This document shows, piece by piece, positions 1 to 10,203 of a DNA stretch of 64,000 nt (position 1 is the first letter of the stretch; each line of letters starts with the position of its first letter). Origin of the DNA: Ancylostoma caninum. Its lineage: Eukaryota > Nematoda > Chromadorea > Rhabditida > Ancylostomatidae. The notes beneath the pieces are model-generated. The model was given only the letters and a program-made list of their open reading frames with translations, had not been told where the DNA came from and did not search any database. The stretch spans positions 94,829-158,828 of the forward strand of contig JBAJFG010000025.1 of the NCBI GenBank assembly GCA_037903475.1, given 5' to 3'. Position numbers and translations under genes: made by a program.

Positions 1-149
1 TGGTTTCGCAGAACATTGCCGGTGATTGTTGTCAGACTATCCCTCCCTTCAGTAAAAATGGGAGAATGAAAAAGCTCGACGAGTTGATGTCGCGCATACT
101 GAATAAGTACCACATTGATCCTCGTTGAGAGGTGTGCTTCGCACCTTTG

Positions 150-740
150 TAGTGAAAAAATTGCGACCAAACAGTCGGTCGCTTAGTGATTAAATATGAA
201 GTATAGACCCTCTTCGACAAAATGAGGTGCCTTGCTCAACAGTTGGACGAGGAACATGCACCGAAATACTCCCAGAAACCGAAGCAACACCAAAATAAGG
301 TCACGGCGACTTTGTGGTGAACTGCTGCCAAAATTGCTCACTGCAGCTCATTCATTCTTCCTAATCTGGTAAGTGGTTTCAAGACGTAAATGAAATAATT
401 TAGAAACTTCACGGTGTGACCCCAGCGTTGCTCAATAAAATGGATTCTTCACTCCTACACGGTACCGTCCAGGCACACCCTGCACGACAGATACTTCACA
501 GGTTGGAGGAATTGAGCTAGGAAGCTCGGATTCCTACGTCAGAATCAGCAAACTTCTCGCTCACCGACTACCACTTCCCCGAGAACGTGGACGACTTCTA
601 CCGGGAGAATTTTCTCGAAGACTAAAGTGATACCAAAACTGCCCTCCGGAAGTTTGTCGATTCTAGAAGGTCCTGTCAGAAACGCACGGTAGTCGGAGAA
701 CATCTATCTTATTGCTAAAGATCTGCGGATTACAATAATT
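150..740 (+). pseudogene. mariner transposase remnant (copy A), catalytic half
   Basis: A decayed Tc1/mariner-family transposase, which would cut and paste a TIR transposon at TA sites. Translation in shifting frames gives mariner-like blocks: a WLDEEHAPK-like stretch near 235-275, then KVTATLWWTAAKIAH near 297-341 (family form VTVWWTAAGIVHY), and LTDYHFPENVDDFYREN followed by SDTKTALRKFVDSR near 560-670 (family form TDYHFFKxLDxFxxG). The HDNA motif carrying the second catalytic aspartate reads HGTV near 460, and the SPDLAP block with the third aspartate is lost, so it cannot be active. Several frameshifts and stops are present. No terminal repeats were identified, and the N-terminal helix-turn-helix half is unreadable. 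The element lies in a run of other dead elements. Confidence 0.6.
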
Positions 741-869
741 CTAAGCCTATTGAAAAAGATCGATTTTGAAAGGGGTTATGAGGTTCGGAATCAAAGGCAT
801 GAAAATACGCATTATTTTTGCACCAACCTAATATAAAGTATAAGTATAAGTTTGTTACGCTTTTTAAAA

Positions 870-1365
870 GCAAACGTTACAAAGCGCCACTATGGACATG
901 TAAAAAGGAAAGGAAAAAAAGAAGAAAAAACAGAATAGTACACAGCAGCAAAAAAAAAACTGAGGACAATGCCACCGTTTTCCCAAAACCGGTTTCGAAA
1001 AACTGAGAAATTTCCTGCTTCAACGAAACGCTACTCACACGGCGTTTGAACTGACTCAATGTGAGGGTGGAGGAAAAGTTTTTTGCTTTCCTAAGATAGG
1101 CTCTACCGGTCCAAAATGTGAGTAATCTTGCTCTGACGTTCGTTTTTGGCCGAGTCAGTCAAATTTTAAGTGGGCTACCTCCTGTGTGGGATCTGGCCAT
1201 TCTGAAGAAATTTTTCGCTCTCTTAGAAATCGATGAATACAGAATCTGATGAACTAAACAGACACGGAATAATTTACGCCGAGATTCCATTGATGGAAGC
1301 CCTAGATATTTATTCCTGATTGATGCCCTCGGAAATCTAGAATACCGGAATCCTCCTGCCATTAC
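870..1365 (-). pseudogene. CR1-group LINE, 3' end of ORF2
   Basis: Fragment of the C-terminal tail of a non-LTR retrotransposon polyprotein, read from 1365 downward. The block at 1362-1159 contains RYSRFPRASIRNKYLG, which matches the IPKASIRN motif at the end of the larger LINE at 33.4-36.5 kb, so both are probably one family. After a frame change the block near 1059-960 (SQFKRRVSSVSLKQEISQF) resembles the extreme C-terminus of CR1-group ORF2 proteins. The reverse transcriptase and endonuclease are absent; this is a 5'-truncated insertion, the usual LINE fate. A stop after SPLKI and the frameshift make it non-functional. Confidence 0.6.
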
Positions 1366-1369
1366 GAGT

Positions 1370-1635
1370 AATTTCTGATTAAAATTATTCTGTACCCTCT
1401 TTCTGGCATGAATGTCCAGTTAATGTTATTATGTTACTGGATAATTAATGTCGTTTTTTTACAGGTGACGTGAACTGCATACTTCATGTAGTAGTGATTG
1501 TGTGGCTTACATAATTATGCACTATTCTAAAGATCAGGCTTTATCCTAACCTCAGTCGAAAATTGAGCGTCATTAGTAAAAAAAAACAAGTTGGTTAAAA
1601 ATTAATTTGAAAATGGACAATCAATAAAAGCATTA
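1370..1635. other. AT-rich spacer, nothing recognised
   Basis: AT-rich stretch between the LINE tail and the second mariner remnant. It contains poly-T and poly-A tracts, no long open frame and no repeat structure I can see. Confidence 0.4.
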
Positions 1636-1639
1636 TCGG

Positions 1640-2525
1640 GATTATTTTATCGTTTTACTTTTAAAAGGACAAAATTGCGGTGCATGCTCGGAAGAAATTA
1701 TGTGAAGTTTATGATGAAGACTGCCATACTGAAAGCGTGTCAGCTTTGGTTTGCTCGCTTTCGCTCTGGAAATTTTAGTGCGCAAGATGCACCACATACT
1801 GGTCGTCCAACCACTACGAATGACGATAAAATGAGGGCGTTAATCGAAACTGACAACCCGAGAGATAGCAGAGAAGCTTGACATATCGAATTCAACCGTT
1901 TACTTGCACTTACAACAACTTGGTCACGTAAAGAGAATGAAAATTGGATTGTTTACGATGACGTATGTCCGAAAACGATCATGGACCGAGCAAAATGAGC
2001 CCCACAATCGATATCCAAATCCGATATTCACGAAAAGAATATTATGCTTTCTGTGTGGTGGGATTGCAAGGGTGTAGTCTACTTTGAGCTGCTCCCAAGA
2101 AACCAAACTATTGATTCGAATGTCTACTGTCGTCTACTATCGAAATTGAACGAAGAAATAAAGATAGAACGCCCTGAACTGGCCAATCGCAAAGGCGTGA
2201 TGTTCCATCATGATAACGCCAGACGTTACAACTCTTTAATAACCCGTCAAAAATTAACAGCGCTCAGTTGAGAACTGATGCCACATCCGTCCCATAGCCC
2301 TGGCTTAGCACCATTAGATAACCGCTTATTTCTCTCCCTCAAAAACTATTGGAATGGTAAAACTTTCGATTCCGATCAGGCTGTTAAAAACGAGTAGGAC
2401 AGTTTTTTGATTTTGAGAACCAAGACTTCTTCGAACGTGAAATTTTTTAACTCATTGAAAGAGGGCAACACGTCACCCAACAAAATGGCCAATGTATCAC
2501 TGATTAATGCATGTTGGTAATACGA
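1640..2525 (+). pseudogene. mariner transposase remnant (copy B)
   Basis: Nearly full-length but inactive mariner transposase. The N-terminal part at 1720-1880 contains WFARFRSGNFSAQD and HTGRPTTT, matching the WFxxFRSGxxSxxDxxRSGRP core of mariner DNA-binding domains. A second helix-turn-helix motif is visible in another frame at 1864-1938 (IAEKLDISNSTVYLHLQQLG). The catalytic core shows ENWIVYDDV near 1945, IMLSVWWDCKGVVYFELL at 2041-2094 and MFHHDNARR at 2203-2229. The third motif reads SHSPGLAPLDNRLF near 2290, so the third catalytic aspartate of the D,D(34)D triad (SPDLAP) is glycine. At least three frameshifts and several stops add to this. It resembles mariner elements known from hookworms, such as bandit; exact family assignment would need a search. 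Confidence 0.85.
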
Positions 2526-2574
2526 ATCAAAATGGCCAATATATCATTGATTAATTTGTGCTGGTAATGTAAAC
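2481..2574. repeat. 47 bp imperfect tandem duplication
   Basis: Two adjacent copies beginning CAAAATGGCCAAT at 2481 and 2528, about 85-90% alike, at the 3' end of the mariner remnant. It may be a local duplication of the element's C-terminal coding end. Confidence 0.7.
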
Positions 2575-2578
2575 AAAT

Positions 2579-3640
2579 TTACTTCGAAGAATATGGAAAA
2601 AAAATGGCGTTAATTATTAACAATCCAAAAGCAGTAGTGGACGCTGGGCCAAGTGACTCGTGTTTCTCTTCGCTACCTGAGCAGACCCTTGCTGCGGTCT
2701 TGAACATGCTGCCGATGATGGCTCTCTTCGTCCGCGCAGGATGAGCAGAAGAGCAATGGACAATGATGTTCTTGTTACTTGGCTTTCGATACCACTTTGT
2801 TCGCAAGTTACCCCCGGAAATGTGTATTTGAACGTTTAAAAATGGAAGCCAGTCTTGCGTCGGTGTTTCTCTTGTTAGCTCAGTCCGGCGTCGGTGTTTC
2901 TCTTGTTAGCTTTATGCGCTCTGATTACTGGTTCTTCATTTGAAGGATGTGTCTATCTCATTTTGAGTGGCGCAGATAACAAAGCAGTCATCTATGTAGC
3001 TGAGACACTAGTGCCATCACATGCAATTAATAATCCATGCGGTTGTATGTTTTCATGATGTCCATTGAGAAGTTTGAGCAGCAGTTTGCGCTCGCCTTGC
3101 ATGGCTGAGTCATCCGATACGTTGGTATGGAATTTACATCGAAAGACTACTTCAAACATGAATCATCAAAGCTTGCGCCTCGAAGATGGTCCCGAAACCC
3201 ATCGCTAAGACCGCCAACGCAGCTTCTGATGCACCTCGTATATTTATGAGTAGGTGGACGCCAAATTACCGCCTGATCGTTTATACCTTTTGGTAAGCAA
3301 GAAGAGAGCGGGGAAAGACTTGTGGAAGCCAGAGGTAAGTTGGCTACTTCTCCAATCTTGACCCGAACTACATTCAGTCTTCGAGACCGTGAGAGAAATT
3401 CTTGTGGATGGACGATATAGCGTTTCATCTTCTAGGTGTTCTTAAGTCATCGCCTCATCAAGTTGTTTATGAATCACCGCTAACTCCTCATCGCTCATCG
3501 AGCACACAAAGCTAACGAGAGATCGTTTATCGTCGAAAAAAAGAGCGACAGAAACCAACGAAGACGCCTATTCTCAATTGATTGGGATGATTTGCCAGCG
3601 ACTCATCATCGCTGTCTGATGTCGCATCGAAGGCACTAAG
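2579..3640 (-). pseudogene. Penelope-like element reverse transcriptase remnant
   Basis: Degraded Penelope-like (PLE) reverse transcriptase read from high to low coordinates. The catalytic YIDDCFVI motif is encoded around 2980-3000 and is followed by ATQNE. A later frame carries LPFLNVQI near 2860 and TKWYRKPSNKNI then SAHPARTKRAIIG at 2800-2700, a signature of PLE reverse transcriptases. Upstream (3147-3640) an acidic, frame-broken stretch with SDSDDESLANHPNQL may be the N-terminal region, but this is less sure. A 29 bp tandem duplication (GTCGGTGTTTCTCTTGTTAG at about 2857 and 2890) lies between the YIDD and LPFLNV blocks and disrupts the frame. The GIY-YIG endonuclease end is missing here; a separate PLE tail lies at 36.7-37.4 kb. 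Confidence 0.65.
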
Positions 3641-3968
3641 GAGTGGCCCCAGCTGTGTCTTAGCTGGTCTCTTTCCAATTTGTCGCTTCTAATGTTCTTT
3701 TCAATCTTTTTTAAAATTAAAATCGCCTAATCTGTAAAGGAACCGTGCGAAATTTGTCTCATTTATGCGATGCGAAATAATGATCAAGCTCTTGTGATCC
3801 AGTGCTCAAATGTGCGTGAGAAGCGACATTGTGGGTTGTAGGATGAATGGATTGTGTCAGCAATAAATTTTGAAGTTAGAAGAATGAAACTATGAAGTAC
3901 GGCTTTGAACAGGAGGAAAAAAGTGAAGTGAACAGTGCGAAAAAGGAACTGCAGTGACCTAGCAAATA

Positions 3969-4228
3969 CAGTGAACGTCAACGGCGGTGGCCCATCGGCA
4001 CGCCGAGAAGGACGCAACGCGACCGCGCTGCGCGCGCCTGGATCAGTATCGTCTGCTGCCGGGATGCTATTTCTAGTCGTCTTCTTCCCGATTTGGTCAA
4101 AACTCCTAAAGATCGGGTAGAAAAGCGGCCAGATATAGCATAATAGCGGCCGTTCGCGACGCACGCGGCGCGGCTGCACGGCGTACATCCTGAGGCCGGA
4201 GATGGGCCACCTCCATTGACGTCCACTG
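3969..4228. mobile_element. MITE with about 30 bp terminal inverted repeats (copy 1)
   Basis: The left end CAGTGAACGTCAACGG and the right end (reverse complement CAGTGGACGTCAATGG) are imperfect inverted repeats that both continue into GGTGGCCCATC. The 260 bp element has no transposase. The interior is GC-rich with several overlapping short open frames of no coding value. A second copy of the same family is at 54613-57607, where it is interrupted by a hAT element. The left flank is TA; the matching TA on the right is not evident. Confidence 0.7.
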
Positions 4229-4254
4229 GGGTGGGTGACTATTATACTTGTGAC

Positions 4255-5070
4255 CGAATCGTATATATTCGAAGAAATGTTCGAATATTCGAATATTCGA
4301 ATAATTCATTTATTCGGTTTTTCGAGAAGAGAGCAAATTCGAACAATTCATTCATTCGGCAATCTTGAAATATGGATTATTCGAGCAATTCATTCATTCG
4401 AATTTCTCAAAAGATAGGTTATTCGAATGATTCGTTCATTCGACTGAGAGAAACGGTGTTATTCGAACTTTGAACTATTACGATGTCGAGGAAGGAGAGC
4501 GTGCAGCATCCTATAACGAGGTCATGCCTTGAAGGTGCATTGCAGTACCATCCATCTCAGGCAAATAGCCTATCATAACATGATATGCCTCAAGGCTGAC
4601 CTTTACCAGAGCAAGTTATGGGGATTGTTTGTGGCGGTAAAGCACGCCTACCAGGATAAATATGAATAAGGGGATGACTCAACCACCGAGGATGAACACT
4701 CCAGCTCTGGAGAGGAAGAAGACTTTTGAGAAATCAAAGGACAGACGAAATGGAAATTATTTTAGGCATATATATTTATATAGTCAGATCTCCTGAGATT
4801 TCTATGTGCAGGCAAATATAAGGAAAATGTGAGAATTTAATACTCTCATGATAGTTATTTGTTAAATGCAATGCCAGTAAAATTATTCAAATAAAAAATC
4901 AAATATTCATTCATTCGGGCAGGCAAAATACTTGATATTCGAATAATTCGTTCATCCGCATATTGCGAAAACTGCGATATTCGAATTATTCATATTTCGA
5001 ATGATTGAAATTGGGCAATATTCGAATAATTCGAAAGTTCGAATAATTGAAAAATCATCGAATATTCCCA
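4255..5070. repeat. TTCGAATA-rich arms around a 400 bp core
   Basis: Two AT-rich arms (about 4260-4470 and 4890-5070) are packed with short palindromic words such as ATTCGAATAATTCATTCATT, about every 20-40 bp. They enclose a less repetitive core (4470-4890) with no recognisable protein. Subterminal repeats of this kind are typical of non-autonomous DNA transposons, but clear terminal inverted repeats and a target duplication were not found. Confidence 0.5.
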
Positions 5071-7006
5071 AGCAGAGTGACTATTCATACGAAAAGTAGT
5101 TAACGAGGTCGTCTCGCATCTTGCTCACACCTTGTTAAGGGACAGCTGACTTAACTCTAATGATCGACTTGAGTCGATATTTCTGACTATCTTGATGACT
5201 CAATGAGTAACTAGCCAGTTCCTTCGCATCCTGACTAGTACATGCTAGACGAAAAAGTTGCCTTATTTTCGCCACAGCAACTCGAGAACTCATTTTCAGG
5301 TGATCAAAGTTTGATGACGGGCAAAGTACTCTTTTTGATGCATAGACTTCGCATTATCAATCTTTACCGCCCTCCAAAAGTTAGGATTCGTGATTGCTCA
5401 GATCTGATGGACCACCTTGATCTGCTAATATCAGAATGTCACTTTGATATCATCATTATGGGTGATTTCAATCTAGGCATTGACTGGTCTAGTTGTGCAG
5501 GAAAACCACGTGATTCAAGGTCTAGTGAGTACATTTCCTTATTTGAAAGTCACAAACTCAAACAATTTGTTACTTCACCAACATGTGGATCACGCACGCT
5601 TGACTTAGTGCTATCAGACAACCTCCAGTTGATATCTAATCTGCATATCAAAAATCCTTTGGCAAGTACTGATCATTCTGTCGTTGCCTTCCCAATCCAG
5701 GTCTCTGACAATGCCAAGAAATCCTGTAATCAGTATCGAGATTTCCCAGGCGCTTACTTTTCCATAATGAAACGAGAACTTTCATTTGTTAATTGTGAAG
5801 CCCTTTTTCACAACTGCCTCGATATAAATGACATGTACTCAAGGTTTTGTAATGTCCTACATACCACCTTCGAAAAATGTGTCCCTCTCCGAATGCAACA
5901 CGCACCTCTTTCTTACTTTCCAATGTACATTAAGAAACTATTCACGCACAGAAACTTTCTTTTCCATCGTCTACATCAGCAAGGCGTTGAGGACAAATAC
6001 ATTAAAGTATCCAGAAAATTTACTCGACTCATTGATAAGTTTTTGAGGAATAAAGAGAAAAGGTTGCTTTTGAAGACGAAAGGAAAAAAAGTTTTACACT
6101 TACGTGAACTCTCGCTTGAAAGATAAACCGCCGAAAATCCCATCATTTATCAACGATCTTGGCGAACGTGCTTTGACTGACTTGCAGAAAAGTGAAGTAT
6201 TGGCAGACTACTTTTCATCTGTTTTCACCAAGACAATGGGAATCTTCCAGATTTTTCAAAACATAGGAAACGTTTTCCACCTATTAGCGATTTCGTCATA
6301 ATGCCGGGAATGGTGTTAAAGTTTATGAAAAAGTTGAAATTGTCATACTCACTAACCTTCGATGACATCCCACAGACTGTCTTTCTTAAATGCTGTCATG
6401 AACTCTGTTTACCACTTGCCCATATTTTTAATTGTTCGCTTAAGCTTGGTTCTGTACCTACCCTGTGGAAAAAATCACTGATTACGCCAATCAACAGACA
6501 TGCCACCCCAGTAATTCCAGCAGATTTCCGCCCTATATCCATCTCTAGTACCGCATGTAAAATTATGGAAAGATGTATGAAAGAAAAAATTGACGAGTTC
6601 CTAGATGTCCACAACGTCATACCCATGCAGCAATTCGGTTTCTGCAAAAATACTTCTACAACTGACCTGCTTCTACAGAGTATATATGATTGAAATGCTC
6701 AATTATCAGCACGTAACTATGTTGATATCATCTATTTTGACATCTCTAAAGCATCGACACCGTATCACATTACAAACTCCTTTGGAAACTCGAATATCTA
6801 GGAATTCGTGGCAATGTCTTAAAATGGCTTGCATCGTTCTTGATGGGAAGGACCTTTTCCGTCAGAGTCAATAATTCCTTTTCACAGGAGAGAGAAGTAT
6901 TAAGTGGTGGTCCGCAGGGTAGAGTATTAGGGCCACTCTTGTTTAATCTGTACCTCTCTGACCTTCCTGCTGCATTGAATCATGACAGCAGTGTGAAATT
7001 ATTGAT

Positions 7007-7019
7007 GTTCGCTGATGAT
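7007..7019. repeat. Target-site duplication of the RTE element, left copy
   Basis: GTTCGCTGATGAT occurs here and again exactly at 10443-10455, on either side of the RTE insertion. The 13 bp duplicated word encodes the FADD motif of the host LINE. Confidence 0.85.
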
Positions 7020-7036
7020 CACCTTGATCACCTTGA

Positions 7037-9283
7037 TCACCTTGACTCCCGTTGATCTTCGGGTATACCGAGCGGGCGCCAGCAATCCTTCCATTTGTCC
7101 CTCTCGCGAGCCAGAGTTGTCCAGTAGATTCTGTCCGTTCGAGGGACACGGAGAGCATCGTATCTATCCTTGAAGGACTTCGTGAAGAAGTCTGACCATC
7201 GGGTCGGTGGTCTTCCTGTCGTGCGCTTAACGTCCCGTGGAGTCCAGTCGCTGACGGCTCTTGTCCAACGGTTGTCGTTAAAACGCATCACGTGTCCGGC
7301 CCACCTAATCTTACTCAACTTGGCGTAAGCGGCAGCGTCCCTGATCTTCGATTGCTGACGAAGGGTGGAGCTCCGTATTCCAGCCCTCACTTGCGTGAGG
7401 CGGGTTATTCCTAGCATCACCCTCTCGATGGAGCGTTCGACGACGCTAACCGCATTCTCATCCTGCTTGCGCAACGCCCAGGTTTCTGAGGCGTAGGTCA
7501 AAGCAGGGAGAACGGTCGTGTTGAAGAGGTGGGCACGGAGCCTGGTGTTCTTCGTCTTCTTCACTACGTCCTCGATGCTCTTGTAAGCTCCCCAAGCCGC
7601 TCGTTTCCTCCTGCCCAGCTCTGGAGCGAGGTCGTTCATCATATTGACTTCCCGACCTAGGTATACGTAGCTGGAGCATTCGGATATGGTCGTTCCGTTG
7701 AGCGAGAATGGGGCATCCGGGACCCATCCGTTCTTCATGAACATCGTCTTCGTCAGATTCAGCTGGAGACCAACCTTTCCACACGCGTCCTCGAAGTCGG
7801 CCAGCATCTGTTCCGCTTCGCTGATGGTTGGTGTTATAAGAACGATGTCGTCAGCGAAGCGAAGATGACTAAGTCGCCGGCCATCAACTTGCACTCCCAT
7901 GCTATCCCATTCCAGTTTCCGCATGAAGTCTTCAAGAGTGGCGCTGAATAGTTTTGGCGACACGGTATCGCCTTGCCGAACCCCTCTCTTGATGTCGATG
8001 ATGATGTCGTCGTAGAATGGAGAAATCCTGGTCGTGAAGTTGCTGTAGAGCTCACGAAATACCTTGATGTATTGAGTAGGTATGCCCTGGTTGCCCAGGG
8101 CTTCCAACACCGCTTCCGTCTCAACAGAGTCGAAGGCTTTCTTCAAATCGATGAACGTGAGACAGAGGGGCATCTTATACTCTCGCGATACTTCGATGAG
8201 TCTAGTGACGGTGTGTATGTGGTCGATCGTACTGAATCCTTTTCGAAACCCTGCTTGCTCGCACGGCTGTCCCTCTTCTAGCGTCCTTTCGATCCTATTG
8301 AGGATCACTCGCGTGAAAAGCTTGTAGACGACGGACAGTAGGCAGATGGGGCGATAGTTGCCAATATCCTGCGGGTCTCCCTTCTTGTACAGCAACACGG
8401 TCCTGCTGGTCTTCCACTGGTTAGGTACCTTGCACTCCGACAGGTACCGCGTGAAAAGCCTAGCCAAGGTGGTAATGAGAATTGGCGGTAGGTTCTTCAG
8501 ATGTTCCGGTCGAATCCTGTCGGGGCCCGGTGCTGTACGATTCTTCACCGACTTGATGGCATGTCGGATTTCGGAAGGGAGAACCGATGGGACAACATAC
8601 CCGTCCTCCCTAAGGTGACATTGAGGGAGGTGGACGTGGCTATCGAAGAGATCCGAGTAGAAGTCGTAGATGACCTTCTCCATTGCCCGTCTTGATGAAG
8701 AAATTGTTCCGTCCGGGCGCCGGAGGGCGGACATCTTGGTCTTGCGATTGGCGAAGTCTCGGCGGGCGCAGCGAATGCTTTTCCCTGCCTCTGCGGCTTC
8801 AGCCAACACTGCTGCTCGTCTCTCCTTGAGGTCTTCTTTTATCGCTTCTCTGCACCGTTTTGCGAGCTCGGACGTTAGCTGGTAGTTGCCTGCGGCTCTC
8901 GCGGCTCCACGCTGGCGTATGAGCTCGAGGGTCTCGTAAGACAATCGTCTCTTGGTGACTCTCAAACCCTCAGCACTCTTCGCGCTGTCGCGGAGATGCT
9001 GTACAAGCCGATCGTACTCTTCGTCGATGTTGTCGACAACCGCATCTTCCCAAAAGCCGGCTAGCGTAGTGAAAAGATCCCAATTGATGACGGGTTTGGG
9101 ACTCCTTCTCTTAAACTTCACGGCTTTCTCTCCTTTGCGTGAAAAGAAGAATCTTGCACGAAGGAGGCGATGGTCGGATCCGGTGTAGAACTTTGGTACA
9201 ACACCGACGTCGGTCAGGCAGAACCTTCGATTGACGATGATGTGGTCAATTTCATTATGGTACTCTCCACCGGTGACTCCCAC
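7037..9283 (-). CDS. RTE polyprotein, endonuclease end and reverse transcriptase
   Basis: A 748-residue open frame holding the last piece of the endonuclease and a complete reverse transcriptase. EYHNEIDHIIVNRRF at the start and YTGSDHRLLRARFFF carry the closing endonuclease histidine region. Reverse transcriptase blocks in order are TAPGPDRIRPEHLKNL, GNYRPICLLSVVYKLFTRV, QAGFRKGFSTIDHI, FIDLKKAFDSVETEAV (first catalytic aspartate), GVRQGDTVSPKLFSATL, and LRFADDIVLITPT with FADD at 7858-7847. A C-terminal thumb and RTE tail ending GIPEDQRESR follow. It reverse-transcribes element RNA at a nicked target. The listed start is a GTG just after the frameshift, so it is not a real initiation site; the true start is in the frame at 10203-9214. 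Confidence 0.9.
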   Translation of the reverse strand: MGVTGGEYHNEIDHIIVNRRFCLTDVGVVPKFYTGSDHRLLRARFFFSRKGEKAVKFKRRSPKPVINWDLFTTLAGFWEDAVVDNIDEEYDRLVQHLRDSAKSAEGLRVTKRRLSYETLELIRQRGAARAAGNYQLTSELAKRCREAIKEDLKERRAAVLAEAAEAGKSIRCARRDFANRKTKMSALRRPDGTISSSRRAMEKVIYDFYSDLFDSHVHLPQCHLREDGYVVPSVLPSEIRHAIKSVKNRTAPGPDRIRPEHLKNLPPILITTLARLFTRYLSECKVPNQWKTSRTVLLYKKGDPQDIGNYRPICLLSVVYKLFTRVILNRIERTLEEGQPCEQAGFRKGFSTIDHIHTVTRLIEVSREYKMPLCLTFIDLKKAFDSVETEAVLEALGNQGIPTQYIKVFRELYSNFTTRISPFYDDIIIDIKRGVRQGDTVSPKLFSATLEDFMRKLEWDSMGVQVDGRRLSHLRFADDIVLITPTISEAEQMLADFEDACGKVGLQLNLTKTMFMKNGWVPDAPFSLNGTTISECSSYVYLGREVNMMNDLAPELGRRKRAAWGAYKSIEDVVKKTKNTRLRAHLFNTTVLPALTYASETWALRKQDENAVSVVERSIERVMLGITRLTQVRAGIRSSTLRQQSKIRDAAAYAKLSKIRWAGHVMRFNDNRWTRAVSDWTPRDVKRTTGRPPTRWSDFFTKSFKDRYDALRVPRTDRIYWTTLARERDKWKDCWRPLGIPEDQRESR

Positions 9284-10203
9284 GTCCAGCGTAGGGAGGT
9301 TGGCTTCTGAAGTTGAGGGTTACCATGGATGGTCTTCGTCGTCATGATGAACTCAGACAGCCTCTCTCCCTGTTCGTTCCACTGCAGGCCGTGGGTACCG
9401 ATGTGAAGTTCCTCAGGCGTTCTCCTAGGACCAATCTTGGCGTTGAAATCGCCAACGATGATCTTGTAGAATGTGTGGTCTTCCCTGTAGAACTTCTCCA
9501 AGTCCATATAGAAGGCCTCAATATCCTCTTCGTCGTAGCTGGATGTTGGAGCGTAGGCGACGAAGATTGTCAAGGCCGGTATTGATTCACATCTTCTCAA
9601 CCGCAAACGTCCGATTCGGGTTGTTAGCTGTTCGAATGAGTCGATGTTCATGACCAAGTTCGTGTTGACGAGGACACCGACTCCACCAACTCCTCTACTG
9701 TCGCAGGTTCCAAGGAACAGCTCTTCTCCAGTGTCGAAGGTGGCATTCAGTGGTCGGTGTCTCCTCGTCTCGGTCAGTCCGATGACGTCGTACCTGATCT
9801 TCCTGGCTTGCATCATCAAATCCTCGATGGAAGCTTCCGATGCAAGCGTGCGTGCGTTGAAGGTACAGACCGTCATCATAGTCCTTCTGGTTTTAGGCAG
9901 CCTAGATAACCCCTCGGACCTCGTCCTCACTGGCGCTGCCGTACCAGTGACTCTTCCGAGATCAGGGGAACACTCTCTATTATTGCTGTGTCGAGCTTGA
10001 AGAATTTTAAGCCCACAGGAGATAGCTTGCTGGGCTCGATTCCCCCGTGGGAGGCTGGAGTGTGATTTCACCGGGAAGTTAGCCGGGCTTCCCGGGAGTG
10101 GACGATGGAGCTTATTTGTTGGAGGCGACTCCGAACCGCCTCCCTTGTACCTCCCAGTCACTTGAATGCAGGGCTTTTGGTCGGATAGATGTGCAGGATA
10201 CAA
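9214..10203 (-). CDS. RTE polyprotein N-terminus, AP-type endonuclease
   Basis: A 329-residue frame with a basic leader (residues 1-105) and an exonuclease-endonuclease-phosphatase fold from about residue 110: VCTFNARTLASEA, GLTETRRHRP (metal-binding glutamate), GGVGVLVNTNL, VAYAPTSSYDEEDIEAFY and IIVGDFNAKIGPR (catalytic aspartate and asparagine). Near 9285 the frame runs TWESPVEST, where the family has TWESPGGEYHNEIDHI. The correct continuation is in the next frame, so a single-base indel separates it from the 748-residue frame. It would nick target DNA to prime reverse transcription. The start codon is the first ATG; whether it is used is not known. Confidence 0.85.
   Translation of the reverse strand: MYPAHLSDQKPCIQVTGRYKGGGSESPPTNKLHRPLPGSPANFPVKSHSSLPRGNRAQQAISCGLKILQARHSNNRECSPDLGRVTGTAAPVRTRSEGLSRLPKTRRTMMTVCTFNARTLASEASIEDLMMQARKIRYDVIGLTETRRHRPLNATFDTGEELFLGTCDSRGVGGVGVLVNTNLVMNIDSFEQLTTRIGRLRLRRCESIPALTIFVAYAPTSSYDEEDIEAFYMDLEKFYREDHTFYKIIVGDFNAKIGPRRTPEELHIGTHGLQWNEQGERLSEFIMTTKTIHGNPQLQKPTSLRWTWESPVESTIMKLTTSSSIEGSA

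Noticed and set aside
3784..4188. 134-codon minus-strand frame
   Set aside because: Lies across the GC-rich MITE and its flank; no protein similarity.
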